From Paraflavitalea soli (GTDB lineage Bacteria > Bacteroidota > Bacteroidia > Chitinophagales > Chitinophagaceae): 64,000 bases of DNA. A model generated the notes under the pieces. The model was not told where the DNA came from and ran no database searches. It worked only from the letters and a program-made list of their open reading frames with translations. Of the stretch, positions 16,723-25,157 are shown piece after piece. A program made the translations under genes and the position numbers. Position 1 is the stretch's first letter; the number at the start of each line of letters is the position of its first letter. Location of the stretch: contig NZ_CP032157.1 of NCBI RefSeq assembly GCF_003555545.1, positions 5,336,546 to 5,400,545 of the forward strand, read 5' to 3'.

Positions 16723-17958
16723 TTACAATCCCATTTTCTTCTTCAGGTTCTGGTCGATGGCGTCCAGGAACTCTTCGGTATACAGGAAGTGTTCTCCGTG
16801 TTTTACCTTATTGCCATGCACACATACTGCCAGGTCCTTGGTCATCTTACCACTTTCTACGGTTTCAATACAAACCGCTTCAATGGCATTACAGAAATCG
16901 ATCAGCTCCTGGTTACCGTCCAGCTTGCCGCGGAAGGCCAATCCTCTTGTCCATGCAAAGATGGAAGCAATCGGGTTCGTGCTGGTAGGCTTGCCAGCCT
17001 GGTGATCGCGGTAGTGACGGGTCACCGTACCATGCGCTGCTTCTGCTTCCATGGTTTTACCATCTGGCGTTACCAGTACAGAGGTCATCAGGCCCAGGGA
17101 GCCGAAACCTTGTGCTACGGTATCGCTTTGTACGTCGCCATCATAGTTCTTACAGGCCCATACAAAGTTGCCATTCCATTTCAGGGCACTGGCTACCATG
17201 TCATCGATCAGGCGATGCTCATACACGATACCTGCTGCTTCAAACTGGGTTTTGAACTCACCCTGGTAGATATCTTCAAAAATGTCCTTAAAACGGCCAT
17301 CATATTTCTTCAGGATGGTGTTCTTGGTGCTCAGGTACAGGGGCCATTTTTTGCTCAGGGCCATATTAAAACAGCTCCGGGCAAAACCAATAATGCTTTC
17401 ATCTGTATTGTACATGGTCATGGCTACGCCATCGCCTTTGAAATTGTATACCTCAAAGGTCTGTGGTTCGCCCCCACCTTCGGGGGTAAAGGTCATAGTT
17501 AATTTACCCTTACCTTTGATAACGGTATCTGTAGCGCGATATTGGTCGCCAAAGGCGTGCCGGCCTACAATGATAGGCGCGGTCCAGTTGGTAACCAGGC
17601 GGGGAATATTGTTGATAACGATCGGCTCACGGAAAACGGTCCCGTCCAGGATATTACGGATGGTGCCATTGGGGCTTTTCCACATTTGTTTCAGGCTGAA
17701 CTCTTTTACACGGGCTTCATCCGGCGTAATGGTAGCGCATTTGATACCCACACCGTACTCTTTAATGGCATTGGCCGCATCGATGGTCACCTGGTCGTTG
17801 GTCTGATCACGATACTCAACACCCAGGTCATAATATTTAATGTCGACTTCTATGTAGGGCAGGATCAGTTTATCTTTAATGAACTTCCAGATGATGCGCG
17901 TCATTTCGTCACCATCCAGTTCCACCACCGGATTTGCTACTTTAATTTTTTTTGCCAT
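16723..17958 (-). CDS. icd: NADP-dependent isocitrate dehydrogenase, eukaryotic type
   Basis: 411-residue homodimeric enzyme converting isocitrate to 2-oxoglutarate in the TCA cycle. It belongs to the eukaryote-like IDH subfamily: [20 protein letters not shown] at the start, the substrate loop [20 protein letters not shown], and [12 protein letters not shown], whose His and Arg bind the NADP 2'-phosphate. Metal ligands lie in NYDGDVQSD. It is full length and cytoplasmic. It is transcribed alone from a promoter at 17991-18022 and ends at the hairpin at 16605-16634. Confidence 0.95.
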   Translation of the reverse strand: MAKKIKVANPVVELDGDEMTRIIWKFIKDKLILPYIEVDIKYYDLGVEYRDQTNDQVTIDAANAIKEYGVGIKCATITPDEARVKEFSLKQMWKSPNGTIRNILDGTVFREPIVINNIPRLVTNWTAPIIVGRHAFGDQYRATDTVIKGKGKLTMTFTPEGGGEPQTFEVYNFKGDGVAMTMYNTDESIIGFARSCFNMALSKKWPLYLSTKNTILKKYDGRFKDIFEDIYQGEFKTQFEAAGIVYEHRLIDDMVASALKWNGNFVWACKNYDGDVQSDTVAQGFGSLGLMTSVLVTPDGKTMEAEAAHGTVTRHYRDHQAGKPTSTNPIASIFAWTRGLAFRGKLDGNQELIDFCNAIEAVCIETVESGKMTKDLAVCVHGNKVKHGEHFLYTEEFLDAIDQNLKKKMGL

Positions 17959-17990
17959 GTGCTGAATAATTTAAGCTATGTTAAGGATTG

Positions 17991-18022
17991 CAAACCTACA
18001 GCAAATAGAGAAATTACACAAA
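17991..18022 (-). promoter_or_regulatory. promoter of isocitrate dehydrogenase
   Basis: On the minus strand TTTG (18022-18019), 20 bases, then TAGGTTTG (17998-17991). The start would be near 17985, giving a leader of about 27 nt before ATG 17958. Confidence 0.7.
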
Positions 18023-18171
18023 GCGCTTTTGTCTCATATTCGGGAGGCAGGGAGGTACAGTATGGTTATCCCGACTTGTTCATTACGTAATTCCACGTAT
18101 TTTTCCGGGAAATGGGTGCAAGTTGGCCTGGGGGCGTTTTTAGTATATATGATAAACTTTAACTTGCGATT

Positions 18172-18771
18172 ATGCTGAACTTGCTACAAAAGTATATTGG
18201 CCGTTTTATTACCCTTACCCCCGAAGAGCTCACCGTGCTCACGAAAGCCATGGAAGTGCGCTCCTATGATAAGAAGGTACGCTTGTTGGAGCCGGGTCAA
18301 ACGGAGGATTACCTGCATTTTATCACCAAGGGCCTGCTGCGCAAATATTTCTATAATGGCAGCCAGGAGGTGATCACCCAGCTGGCCCGTGAGGGCGAGT
18401 TGATATGCTCTTCGGTATCCTTTTTTTCCGGTCAGCCCTCCGCTTATGCCGTTGAAACCATCGAACAATCCATATTACTTTCTCTCCACAAAAAAGAGCT
18501 GGAGAACCTATATGCCCAGTATCCCCGGATGGAATCACTGGGCCGCCTGCTCATCACCGACCTCTTTCTGCAAAAAGAATACTGGGAGCTGGACCGGATA
18601 CGGTACGACACCAAAGAACGCTTCGTGAGGTTCGTTTTAGACAATACTGATCTTTTCCGCCGCGTGCCACAGAAATATCTGGCGTCTTATCTAAATATTA
18701 AACCTGAAACTTTTAGCCGGTTAAAGCATCATTTATCTAAAAAGATTGCAGAAACACCTGCCCCTCACTAA
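18172..18771 (+). CDS. Crp/Fnr-family regulator, first of a tandem pair
   Basis: 199-residue cytoplasmic transcription regulator. The N-terminal half is a cyclic-nucleotide-binding-type beta-roll (RSYDKKVRLLEPGQTEDYLHF, LAREGELICSSVSFFSGQP), and the C-terminal end holds a winged helix with RVPQKYLASYLNIKPETFSR as the recognition part. No cysteine cluster for iron-sulfur is present. It is followed after 9 nt by a paralogue with nearly the same recognition helix, so the two may bind the same sites. Divergent from isocitrate dehydrogenase. The ligand is unknown. Confidence 0.85.
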   Translation: MLNLLQKYIGRFITLTPEELTVLTKAMEVRSYDKKVRLLEPGQTEDYLHFITKGLLRKYFYNGSQEVITQLAREGELICSSVSFFSGQPSAYAVETIEQSILLSLHKKELENLYAQYPRMESLGRLLITDLFLQKEYWELDRIRYDTKERFVRFVLDNTDLFRRVPQKYLASYLNIKPETFSRLKHHLSKKIAETPAPH

Positions 18772-18780
18772 CCCCATTGC

Positions 18781-19386
18781 ATGAGAGAGAGAAAATTGGA
18801 TATTAAAAGTTACCTGGAACATGTATTTGCTTACCTCCAGCGATTTATGGAGTTGAGCCGCCAGGAATTTGACCTGTTGTCACCCTACTTAGAATTACGT
18901 TATTTCGACAAAAAGGCCATCATCCTGGCACAGGGCCAGGTAGATGATTACCTCAATATTGTCATGAAGGGCATGATACGTAAATACATCCACACCAAAA
19001 AAGGAGAAGCTACCCTGCAGCTGGCTACCGAAGGCCATATTGTACAATCAGAAATATCTTTCCATGTCCGCAAGCCTTCCGACCTGATCCTGGAAGCACT
19101 GGAACCAACAGTCATGATCTCTATCCGCCACGATAACCTGCAGCTGGCGTTGAAAAAGACAGTCAGCGTAGAAAGACTGGGCCGCGCCATGATCACCCAG
19201 ATGTTTATCAAAAAGGATATTCGTTATTATGAGCAACTCCAGATGACCACCCGTGAACGCTTCCTGGCCTATGTTACCAATCACCCCCATATGCTGCAGC
19301 GCGTGCCACAGAAGATACTGGCCTCCTACCTCAATATCAAGCCGGAAACCTTCAGCAGATTAAAACATTTATTGCGGAAGAAGTAA
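18781..19386 (+). CDS. Crp/Fnr-family regulator, second of a tandem pair
   Basis: 201-residue paralogue of the preceding regulator. The beta-roll domain has LRYFDKKAIILAQGQVDDYL and LATEGHIVQSEISFHVRKPS, and the helix-turn-helix RVPQKILASYLNIKPETFSR is almost identical to its neighbour. The effector pockets have diverged much more than the DNA-binding ends, which suggests duplication followed by a change of signal. It is probably cotranscribed and translated together with the first copy (9-nt gap). The following 97-bp spacer is repeat-like. Confidence 0.85.
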   Translation: MRERKLDIKSYLEHVFAYLQRFMELSRQEFDLLSPYLELRYFDKKAIILAQGQVDDYLNIVMKGMIRKYIHTKKGEATLQLATEGHIVQSEISFHVRKPSDLILEALEPTVMISIRHDNLQLALKKTVSVERLGRAMITQMFIKKDIRYYEQLQMTTRERFLAYVTNHPHMLQRVPQKILASYLNIKPETFSRLKHLLRKK

Positions 19387-19483
19387 AAGGCAAGTCAGGA
19401 AGACCGGAAGACGGAAAGTCCGGAAGAAAAACCCTAAGGCTACTGTATTACTTCCCGACTTACGGACTTTACTGACTTCCGGA
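19387..19483. repeat. CCGGAAG-type degenerate repeat spacer
   Basis: Successive words CAGGAAGACCGGAAGACGG and AGTCCGGAAG are followed by the complement CTTCCGGAC at 19474-19482, so parts of the spacer can fold back. It lies between convergent genes and could end transcription in both directions. Confidence 0.45.
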
Positions 19484-20698
19484 CTATTTAACGGTCACAT
19501 CCGGCGGCACCACCCAATCCTTTTCAAACCTGGTGATGGTGGCAGTATCCGGCGCGTTCTGATGTACATAGTAGCGGTACTGTGAGCGATACCAGGTACC
19601 GGGATTGATGGTAAATGCGCCATCCACTACCGGCGAATACACCCAGTAAGGCATCGTAGGATGCACCCTGATGGGCTGCGGGTACCGGAAATTGACCGGG
19701 TGATCAAATACCGTAGTACCGGCCACCTGCCCGTTAATGGCGCCTGAAGCATCTACCCAGCGGGCATGGGTATGGTTGGCCAGGGAATCGCGGTACCCTT
19801 CACTCGTGAGGATGTTCCAGTGACCCTGGTAATTCTTTTTATCCTGGTCATTCCAGTGACTGCTCCCCCGGAAGGCCAAACCGCCATAATGGTATTTCTC
19901 CAGGATCAGTGTATCCGTAGTCACATTGCGCTCTTCAGATATCAGGTCAAACAAATAATAATCATGGAAAGGATACACCCTGATCACCCACATCTCGCGC
20001 AATACCTCTCCGTGCAGCAGGCTTCTGTGCCGGAGCTTTACCCTTAATTCAGTCACCACAGGCCCTTCTTTCACCTTACTCACCTCTATATGTTCTACTG
20101 TACCCTTTTTAGATTGCTGGTTCCAGAAGTCCACAAACTCCTTTCGGAAAGTAGTCCTGGTCCAGGCATTCATGATCCCATGCTGATGGGTATGCCCCAC
20201 CGGAAAACCATCGGTCAATATTTGTCCACCCGGACTATTCAAAGGATGAATAAACCCACTGCGACGATAATAGGGACTATCGCCAGCCGGCAAAGCCTCC
20301 TGTGTATGGTAAAAGAACAGAGGCTTATCCTTAACGCTTACCTGTAAACCCTCCTTTCTTTGCGCAACAGTAACTGCATTCACCGGCGTCTTTTTAGTCA
20401 TATTTTTCGACGCCAGGTAGGTGTTGCGCATACCCGGCCCCATGCTATCAGGCAATATGAATACCAGCGTTACACTGTCCAGCAATTGGCCAATGGCCGA
20501 CTTGCCCGTCTTGGTGTTTTTAATGGAATACCAGGCGCTTGTTCGAATTGGCTTTGGCAGGTTTACCTGTATGGGTGTATTGTAACGGGCATATTTGCCG
20601 GCCTGCACTTCAATGGTGAAGGGGCGCTCTTGTGCCTGTAAAAGTTGGCAAAATAGTAAGCTCACTATGCATAACACTTGTATTCCTTTCATGCGCAT
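19484..20698 (-). CDS. PmoA-like (DUF6807) secreted protein
   Basis: 404-residue protein with a signal peptide (MRMKGIQVLCIVSLLFCQLLQAQ). It resembles the Bacteroidetes and Planctomycetes PmoA-like DUF6807 family, whose members are often annotated as methane oxygenase PmoA without evidence for that activity. Landmarks are SGFIHPLNSPGGQILTDGFP, the histidine-rich GHTHQHGIMNAW, and KYHYGGLAFRGSSHWND. The histidines suggest metal or sugar binding. A second in-frame ATG at 20692 is as good a start. It lies 107 bp downstream of the TonB receptor stop, with a stem-loop between. Function unknown; carbohydrate metabolism is the usual context. Confidence 0.7.
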   Translation of the reverse strand: MRMKGIQVLCIVSLLFCQLLQAQERPFTIEVQAGKYARYNTPIQVNLPKPIRTSAWYSIKNTKTGKSAIGQLLDSVTLVFILPDSMGPGMRNTYLASKNMTKKTPVNAVTVAQRKEGLQVSVKDKPLFFYHTQEALPAGDSPYYRRSGFIHPLNSPGGQILTDGFPVGHTHQHGIMNAWTRTTFRKEFVDFWNQQSKKGTVEHIEVSKVKEGPVVTELRVKLRHRSLLHGEVLREMWVIRVYPFHDYYLFDLISEERNVTTDTLILEKYHYGGLAFRGSSHWNDQDKKNYQGHWNILTSEGYRDSLANHTHARWVDASGAINGQVAGTTVFDHPVNFRYPQPIRVHPTMPYWVYSPVVDGAFTINPGTWYRSQYRYYVHQNAPDTATITRFEKDWVVPPDVTVK

Positions 20699-20738
20699 GG
20701 GGGATATGACCTAAATGTACTGAAAACTTACATGAGAA

Positions 20739-20778
20739 ATGCCACAGCATAACCAGTTGAAAGGTTAAACTGTGGCAT
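20739..20778 (-). terminator. stem-loop after the TonB receptor gene
   Basis: ATGCCACAG (20739-20747) pairs with CTGTGGCAT (20770-20778), with an inner TAACC/GGTTA pairing. The tail has only a short T-run, so termination may be partial. Confidence 0.5.
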
Positions 20779-20805
20779 GTTATAAAGTGTTCTTCTATAT
20801 ATCTA

Positions 20806-23238
20806 TTACAGCTTTATATTCACAGCCACCATGAAATTGGTGCCTGCCATGGGAAAATAAAAATTCTCCGTGATCAGGGAACCATACTGGTAACTATAAG
20901 TATACCCGTTGGAATTGTATTGACGGTCAAATACATTGTTTACCTGGCCAATGAGGGATATCTCCTTTACAAAGATCTTCCGCAAGGTATAGATCACCCG
21001 GGCATCCTGTACATAATAAGCATCGATGCTGCGTTGCTTATTGGTAGTATTGTCCAGGTACTGGCGACCTACATATTTGGCCGGCAAACTGATCTCCAGG
21101 TCCTTTACAGGAAGGAAGTTGAGGCTGCCGCCTGCCACCACAGCCGGTGAAAAAGCAATGTCCGTATTGCCGTGTGGTATTGCTTTTTGTCCGCCATTGT
21201 CATAATCATCATAGTACTCCGTAAAATCCTTGATACGGTTTCGGCTGAGGGTAATGTTCGCAGTGCCCTGCAACCATTGCGTAAACCGCATTCTTCCCTG
21301 CAGTTCAATACCCATCCGGAAACTGTTGTCTACATTGGTGCGGGTATTGCCACCCACATCATTGATCTTACCCGTTTGCACCAGTTGGTCTTTGTACAAC
21401 ATATAATACAGGTTGGCGCTCCACTCATATTGACTGGCCTTCTTTGAAATTCCTGCTTCAAAGTCGTGCAGTTTCTCCGGCTTGGGCTGCTGGTTAACCC
21501 CTGCTTCAAAATCATCGCGGTTGGGTTCTTTATTACCCTGTGCGTAAGAAATATAAGCCTGGTAATTATTGGCAGTATAAGTAACCCCCACTTTAGGATT
21601 GAAGAAGTCAAACGTGTTGCGCACTTTAAGCGTGGGATTTTTACGGAAGCCACCTATATCATACAATACCCGGCGATATTGCAGGTCGGCAAACACTTCC
21701 CACTCCGGTGAAAAAGTATGCTGGTATTTGGCATAGCCATTCACGTCTGTTTTAAAAGCCTCCAGGCTATACCAGCGGTAGTCATTGGGAACACCGCCTG
21801 CCTGCGTCCATTTGATCTCACCAAAATGGCGACCATTATACCTGTTCCAGCCACCACCTACGGTAAACTGATCCGCTATGCTCTTATACTGTACAGAAAA
21901 CACCTGTCCGAAATAATCATTGTCCAGCCACAATTGCCTGATCAAATCTGTTTTTGTAAAAGTGGTACCACCCACCACATAATCCGGCAATCCATAAGTC
22001 TTGTACTTCTCCTGCGGTTTGTATTCTTCATAATACCCCTTCCCTTTGGTGAGGAAGAAAGCCGTATTGACCGTTAACCTCGATGAAAATTCGTGGTTGA
22101 TAAACAACTGGTAATGATCCTGCTGGTAATTGTCCGTTTGGTTGCCATACGTAAAGTAATTGTACTTACGCGGATCGGAGGTGAACAGGTTTACAGAATC
22201 CTGCTTTGTATAATACAAAGTGCCCAGGTTGTTGTTGTAATGTTCCATCAGTTTGCCTTCATCACCAGTCAGCTTGGCCTCCGGCACGCCATTCCACGAC
22301 TGGTATGTTTTTTCCTTACCGGAAATAACATTCAGGCGAACCGATGTTTTCTCAGCCAGGTAAGCGCCACTGAGGTAAAAGGAGCGCAGGTCACTGGCGC
22401 CACGGTTTACAAATCCATCACTGCTTACCTTCGACAACCGGGAATCGATGGTGAAATGATCGTCAATCAGTCCACTACCTGCTTTGATGGTATGCTTCCA
22501 GGTATTGAAAGAGCCGACACTGTTATTGATCTCACCATAAGCACTCGTATTGGCTTCATTGGTGCTTAAATTAATGGTAGCTCCAAATGCGCCCGCGCCA
22601 TTCGAAGAAGTACCTACTCCCCGTTGGATCTGTATATTATTGACAGAAGAAGTAAAATCCGGGAGATTAACGAAGAAACTACCCTGCGATTCCACATCAT
22701 TATAGGGAATGCCATTGAGGGTAACATTGATACGGGTACCATCTGTACCGCGAATGCGGATACCGGTATACCCCACCCCATTGCCCGCGTCGGAGCTTAC
22801 GACAGCCGAAGGCGTTTGGTTCAGGATAAAGGGCAGGTCCTGCCCCGTATTTACCTTATCGATCTCTTTTTTAGTAAGGTCGGTTTTGGCAAAGGGGGCT
22901 TTCTCCCCGGCACGGATGGCGCGTACCTCCACCGGCTGCATAAAGAGGTTCAACCGGTTCAGTTTGATGGTAATGGCCGAATCGCCCGGTGATACGGTGG
23001 TTTCTGCAGACTGGTACCCGATACTGGTGATCCGCAGGGTGTACCGTCCTGGTTTGATCTTGCTGAAAACAAATCGCCCCGATGCATTGGTGCTTACAGT
23101 GACGATATTCGATAGTTCTACGGTGGCCGATGCTACGGGGCCCCCGTTGGAAGCGTCGGTTACGTGGCCCGCAACTTGCTGAGCCGATAACCCATGGGAA
23201 ATCAATAAGTAGCAAATCCCCAAAAGCATTTTTTTCAT
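20806..23238 (-). CDS. TonB-dependent receptor, probable thiamin/precursor uptake
   Basis: 810-residue outer-membrane receptor. After the signal peptide (MKKMLLGICYLLISHGLSAQ) come a carboxypeptidase-regulatory-like domain (QQVAGHVTDASNGGPVASAT, about 20-105), a plug domain (about 115-225, with GVGYTGIRIRGTDGTRINVT and GAGAFGATINLST) and a 22-strand-type barrel. The gene is preceded by a TPP riboswitch on the same strand, and receptors under TPP control in Bacteroidetes have been proposed to import thiamin or its pyrimidine precursor. It lacks the SusC-specific length and a SusD partner. The substrate is inferred from the riboswitch, not from the protein. Confidence 0.88.
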   Translation of the reverse strand: MKKMLLGICYLLISHGLSAQQVAGHVTDASNGGPVASATVELSNIVTVSTNASGRFVFSKIKPGRYTLRITSIGYQSAETTVSPGDSAITIKLNRLNLFMQPVEVRAIRAGEKAPFAKTDLTKKEIDKVNTGQDLPFILNQTPSAVVSSDAGNGVGYTGIRIRGTDGTRINVTLNGIPYNDVESQGSFFVNLPDFTSSVNNIQIQRGVGTSSNGAGAFGATINLSTNEANTSAYGEINNSVGSFNTWKHTIKAGSGLIDDHFTIDSRLSKVSSDGFVNRGASDLRSFYLSGAYLAEKTSVRLNVISGKEKTYQSWNGVPEAKLTGDEGKLMEHYNNNLGTLYYTKQDSVNLFTSDPRKYNYFTYGNQTDNYQQDHYQLFINHEFSSRLTVNTAFFLTKGKGYYEEYKPQEKYKTYGLPDYVVGGTTFTKTDLIRQLWLDNDYFGQVFSVQYKSIADQFTVGGGWNRYNGRHFGEIKWTQAGGVPNDYRWYSLEAFKTDVNGYAKYQHTFSPEWEVFADLQYRRVLYDIGGFRKNPTLKVRNTFDFFNPKVGVTYTANNYQAYISYAQGNKEPNRDDFEAGVNQQPKPEKLHDFEAGISKKASQYEWSANLYYMLYKDQLVQTGKINDVGGNTRTNVDNSFRMGIELQGRMRFTQWLQGTANITLSRNRIKDFTEYYDDYDNGGQKAIPHGNTDIAFSPAVVAGGSLNFLPVKDLEISLPAKYVGRQYLDNTTNKQRSIDAYYVQDARVIYTLRKIFVKEISLIGQVNNVFDRQYNSNGYTYSYQYGSLITENFYFPMAGTNFMVAVNIKL

Positions 23239-23318
23239 CTTCGTAAAGATTTTGAGTGGAAAAAATGATTTAAGAGAAAATGCTGCGAAAGCGAAGTGTA
23301 GACAATAGAAGAGGACCT

Positions 23319-23413
23319 ACCTTCCCTGCGCAGGCATTACCCTGGTCAGGTTCTACGGGTATAATCTCAGCCTTTTCCGCCCTATTAAAGGGAAAACGGG
23401 AAAAGCACCCCGG
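23319..23413 (-). promoter_or_regulatory. TPP riboswitch (THI element)
   Basis: Read on the minus strand the element contains, in order, GGGGTGC (23411-23405), GGCTGAGA (ending at 23365), GAACCTGA (around 23353-23346), GGTAATGCC and GCGCAGGGAA (23331-23322): the conserved TPP aptamer blocks in the right order and spacing. It lies about 80 nt before the TonB receptor ATG, so thiamin pyrophosphate should repress that gene. Confidence 0.93.
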
Positions 23414-23426
23414 GAATCTGAAAAAA

Positions 23427-23455
23427 CCTCTTTGGCCAAAGAGGGTGCAAAGATA
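23427..23455 (-). promoter_or_regulatory. -7 box and 18-bp palindrome before the TPP riboswitch
   Basis: TATCTTTG on the minus strand (23455-23448) fits the -7 consensus and gives a start near 23441, just before the riboswitch. The perfect palindrome CCTCTTTGGCCAAAGAGG (23427-23444) covers that start point. It may be an operator or the first stem of the leader RNA. No clear -33 box was seen. Confidence 0.5.
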
Positions 23456-23598
23456 CAGGCAAAAAAACTTTTTTAAAGAATTTGTAACATTCTTTCACCC
23501 TTATCCGTCACACCAGTATAGAGAATGCAGTTGCAGTAAGCTGCCAAAGCCAATGCAACATTCAAAAAATTACTCAGTCTATTTCTAAAATGCTAATT

Positions 23599-24321
23599 AT
23601 GAAAAAGATCGGATTGTTCAGTATAAGCCTCCTGTTCTCATTGGTGCTCCTCGCACAGAAACAAGTGAATGACCCCATGGCACAGGTAAGAAAAGTATCG
23701 GGGTTCCATGCCATTAAAGTATCTACCGGCATCAAAGTATACTTAAGCCAGGGTACCGAGGCAGTAGCAGTAAGCGCCACCAAAGAAGAGTACCGCGACA
23801 AGATCATCACCAGGGTAGAAAATGGTGTATTAAAGATCTACTACGAACAGGAAACGCTGAAGTTCTGGAAGAATGGCGGCGGCACCAGGGGTAAAAATCC
23901 CGTAGCCTATGTATCCATAGAAAACATTGATGGACTGGATATTAATTCCGGCGCCAGCGTACATGTAGAAGGTGGCCTCAAAGGCGGCAAGCTCGACCTG
24001 GATGTTTCCAGTGGCGGCGTATTCAAAGGAGAAGTGAATTTCACCACCCTCGCTGTAGACCAAAGCAGTGGATCAGTAGTGAATATTTCTGGTACTGCCG
24101 GTTCCCTCAACGTAGATGGCAGCAGCGGCAGCATATTCCATGGCTATGATCTGACGGTCAACAATTGTGATGCAGATGTAAGCAGCGGAGCCGGCATACA
24201 GCTCACCATGAACAAGGAAATGAGTGCAGAGGCCAGCAGCGGTGGTTATATTTCCTACAAAGGCACAGGCGTCATCCGCAATATCAGGACCAGCAGCGGC
24301 GGCTCCGTGAAAAAAGGGTAA
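23599..24321 (+). CDS. DUF2807 (head GIN) beta-helix protein, first copy
   Basis: 240-residue exported protein of the DUF2807 family (head-GIN or putative auto-transporter adhesin domain). The signal peptide is MKKIGLFSISLLFSLVLLAQ. The body has two parts: a strand-rich start (FHAIKVSTGIKVYLSQG, ATKEEYRDKIITRVENGVLKI) and a right-handed beta-helix-like repeat. In the repeat, SSG/SGAS turns recur about every 19 residues (SGASVHVEGG, SSGGVFKGEV, SSGSVVNISG and so on to SSGGSVKKG). ATG at 23599 is chosen over 23590 because it starts the signal peptide. A paralogue follows after 35 nt. Function is unknown; periplasmic or cell-surface. Confidence 0.8.
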   Translation: MKKIGLFSISLLFSLVLLAQKQVNDPMAQVRKVSGFHAIKVSTGIKVYLSQGTEAVAVSATKEEYRDKIITRVENGVLKIYYEQETLKFWKNGGGTRGKNPVAYVSIENIDGLDINSGASVHVEGGLKGGKLDLDVSSGGVFKGEVNFTTLAVDQSSGSVVNISGTAGSLNVDGSSGSIFHGYDLTVNNCDADVSSGAGIQLTMNKEMSAEASSGGYISYKGTGVIRNIRTSSGGSVKKG

Positions 24322-24356
24322 CTTGTATCCATAAATACCTTGCAAAGCAACAACCG

Positions 24357-25067
24357 ATGAAAAAGATAGGATTGTTTTTACTGATGATACTCCCGGTAGC
24401 GCTGATGGCGCAGAAGCAGGTGATCAATGATGATAATGCCCAACCGCGTACCGTCGGCAGTTTCCACGCCATTAGGGTCACCAATGCTATCGACCTGTAT
24501 TTATCACAATCAGACGAAGAAGCATTAGCAGTAAGTGCTGTCAAACCCGAATTCAGGGACCGCATTAAAACAGTAGTGGAAGATGGTGTATTGAAGATCT
24601 CTTATGATGATGATATGAAGTGGTGGAAAGGTAATAAGAAACTCAAAGTATATGTTTCTTTTAAAACACTTGATAAACTGACTGCCACCGGCGCCAGCGA
24701 TGTGATCGTAAGCGGTACCCTCAAAGCCAATGAACTGGCTATCTCCATGGGAGGCGCCAGTGATTTCAAAGGAACTATTGAAGCCAATGTGCTGGATGTA
24801 AACCTTAGCGGGGCTTCAGATGCCGTGGTAGATGGTAAGGTAACGACGCTACGGGTAGACGCCAACGGCGCCAGTGATTTTAAAGGATTCGATCTCCAGG
24901 CCGACAGTTGCAATGTAGAAGCCAGCGGTGCTTCAGACATCAAAGTAACGGTCAACAAAGAATTGAACGCCCGCGCTTCCGGCGCCAGTGGCGTACATTA
25001 TAGAGGAGATGGTGTTATCCGCGATCTGAGGACCAGCGGCGCCAGCAACGTATCGAAGAGAGGTTAA
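24357..25067 (+). CDS. DUF2807 (head GIN) beta-helix protein, second copy
   Basis: 236-residue paralogue of the preceding gene with signal peptide MKKIGLFLLMILPVALMAQ. The N-terminal part is nearly the same (FHAIRVTNAIDLYLSQSDEE, VKPEFRDRIKTVVEDGVLKI). In the repeat region every turn carries GAS(D) instead of SSG: GASDVIVSG, GASDFKG, GASDAVVDG, GASDFKG, GASDIKV, GASGVHY, GASNVSK, spaced 18-21 residues. Two GASDFKG repeats are also almost identical in DNA (near 24754 and 24868), so internal duplication or conversion is likely. Probably cotranscribed with the first copy. Confidence 0.8.
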   Translation: MKKIGLFLLMILPVALMAQKQVINDDNAQPRTVGSFHAIRVTNAIDLYLSQSDEEALAVSAVKPEFRDRIKTVVEDGVLKISYDDDMKWWKGNKKLKVYVSFKTLDKLTATGASDVIVSGTLKANELAISMGGASDFKGTIEANVLDVNLSGASDAVVDGKVTTLRVDANGASDFKGFDLQADSCNVEASGASDIKVTVNKELNARASGASGVHYRGDGVIRDLRTSGASNVSKRG

Positions 25068-25119
25068 CCACGCCGCTCCTTACCAATTCGTTTTCAATTT
25101 TCACATATATTAGGTATAT

Positions 25120-25150
25120 AAGCGTTGGGTTTTCACCTGACGCTTTTTTT
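25120..25150 (+). terminator. terminator after the DUF2807 pair
   Basis: AAGCGT (25120-25125) pairs with ACGCTT (25140-25145) and is followed by a run of T. Confidence 0.55.
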
Positions 25151-25157
25151 ATTGCTG

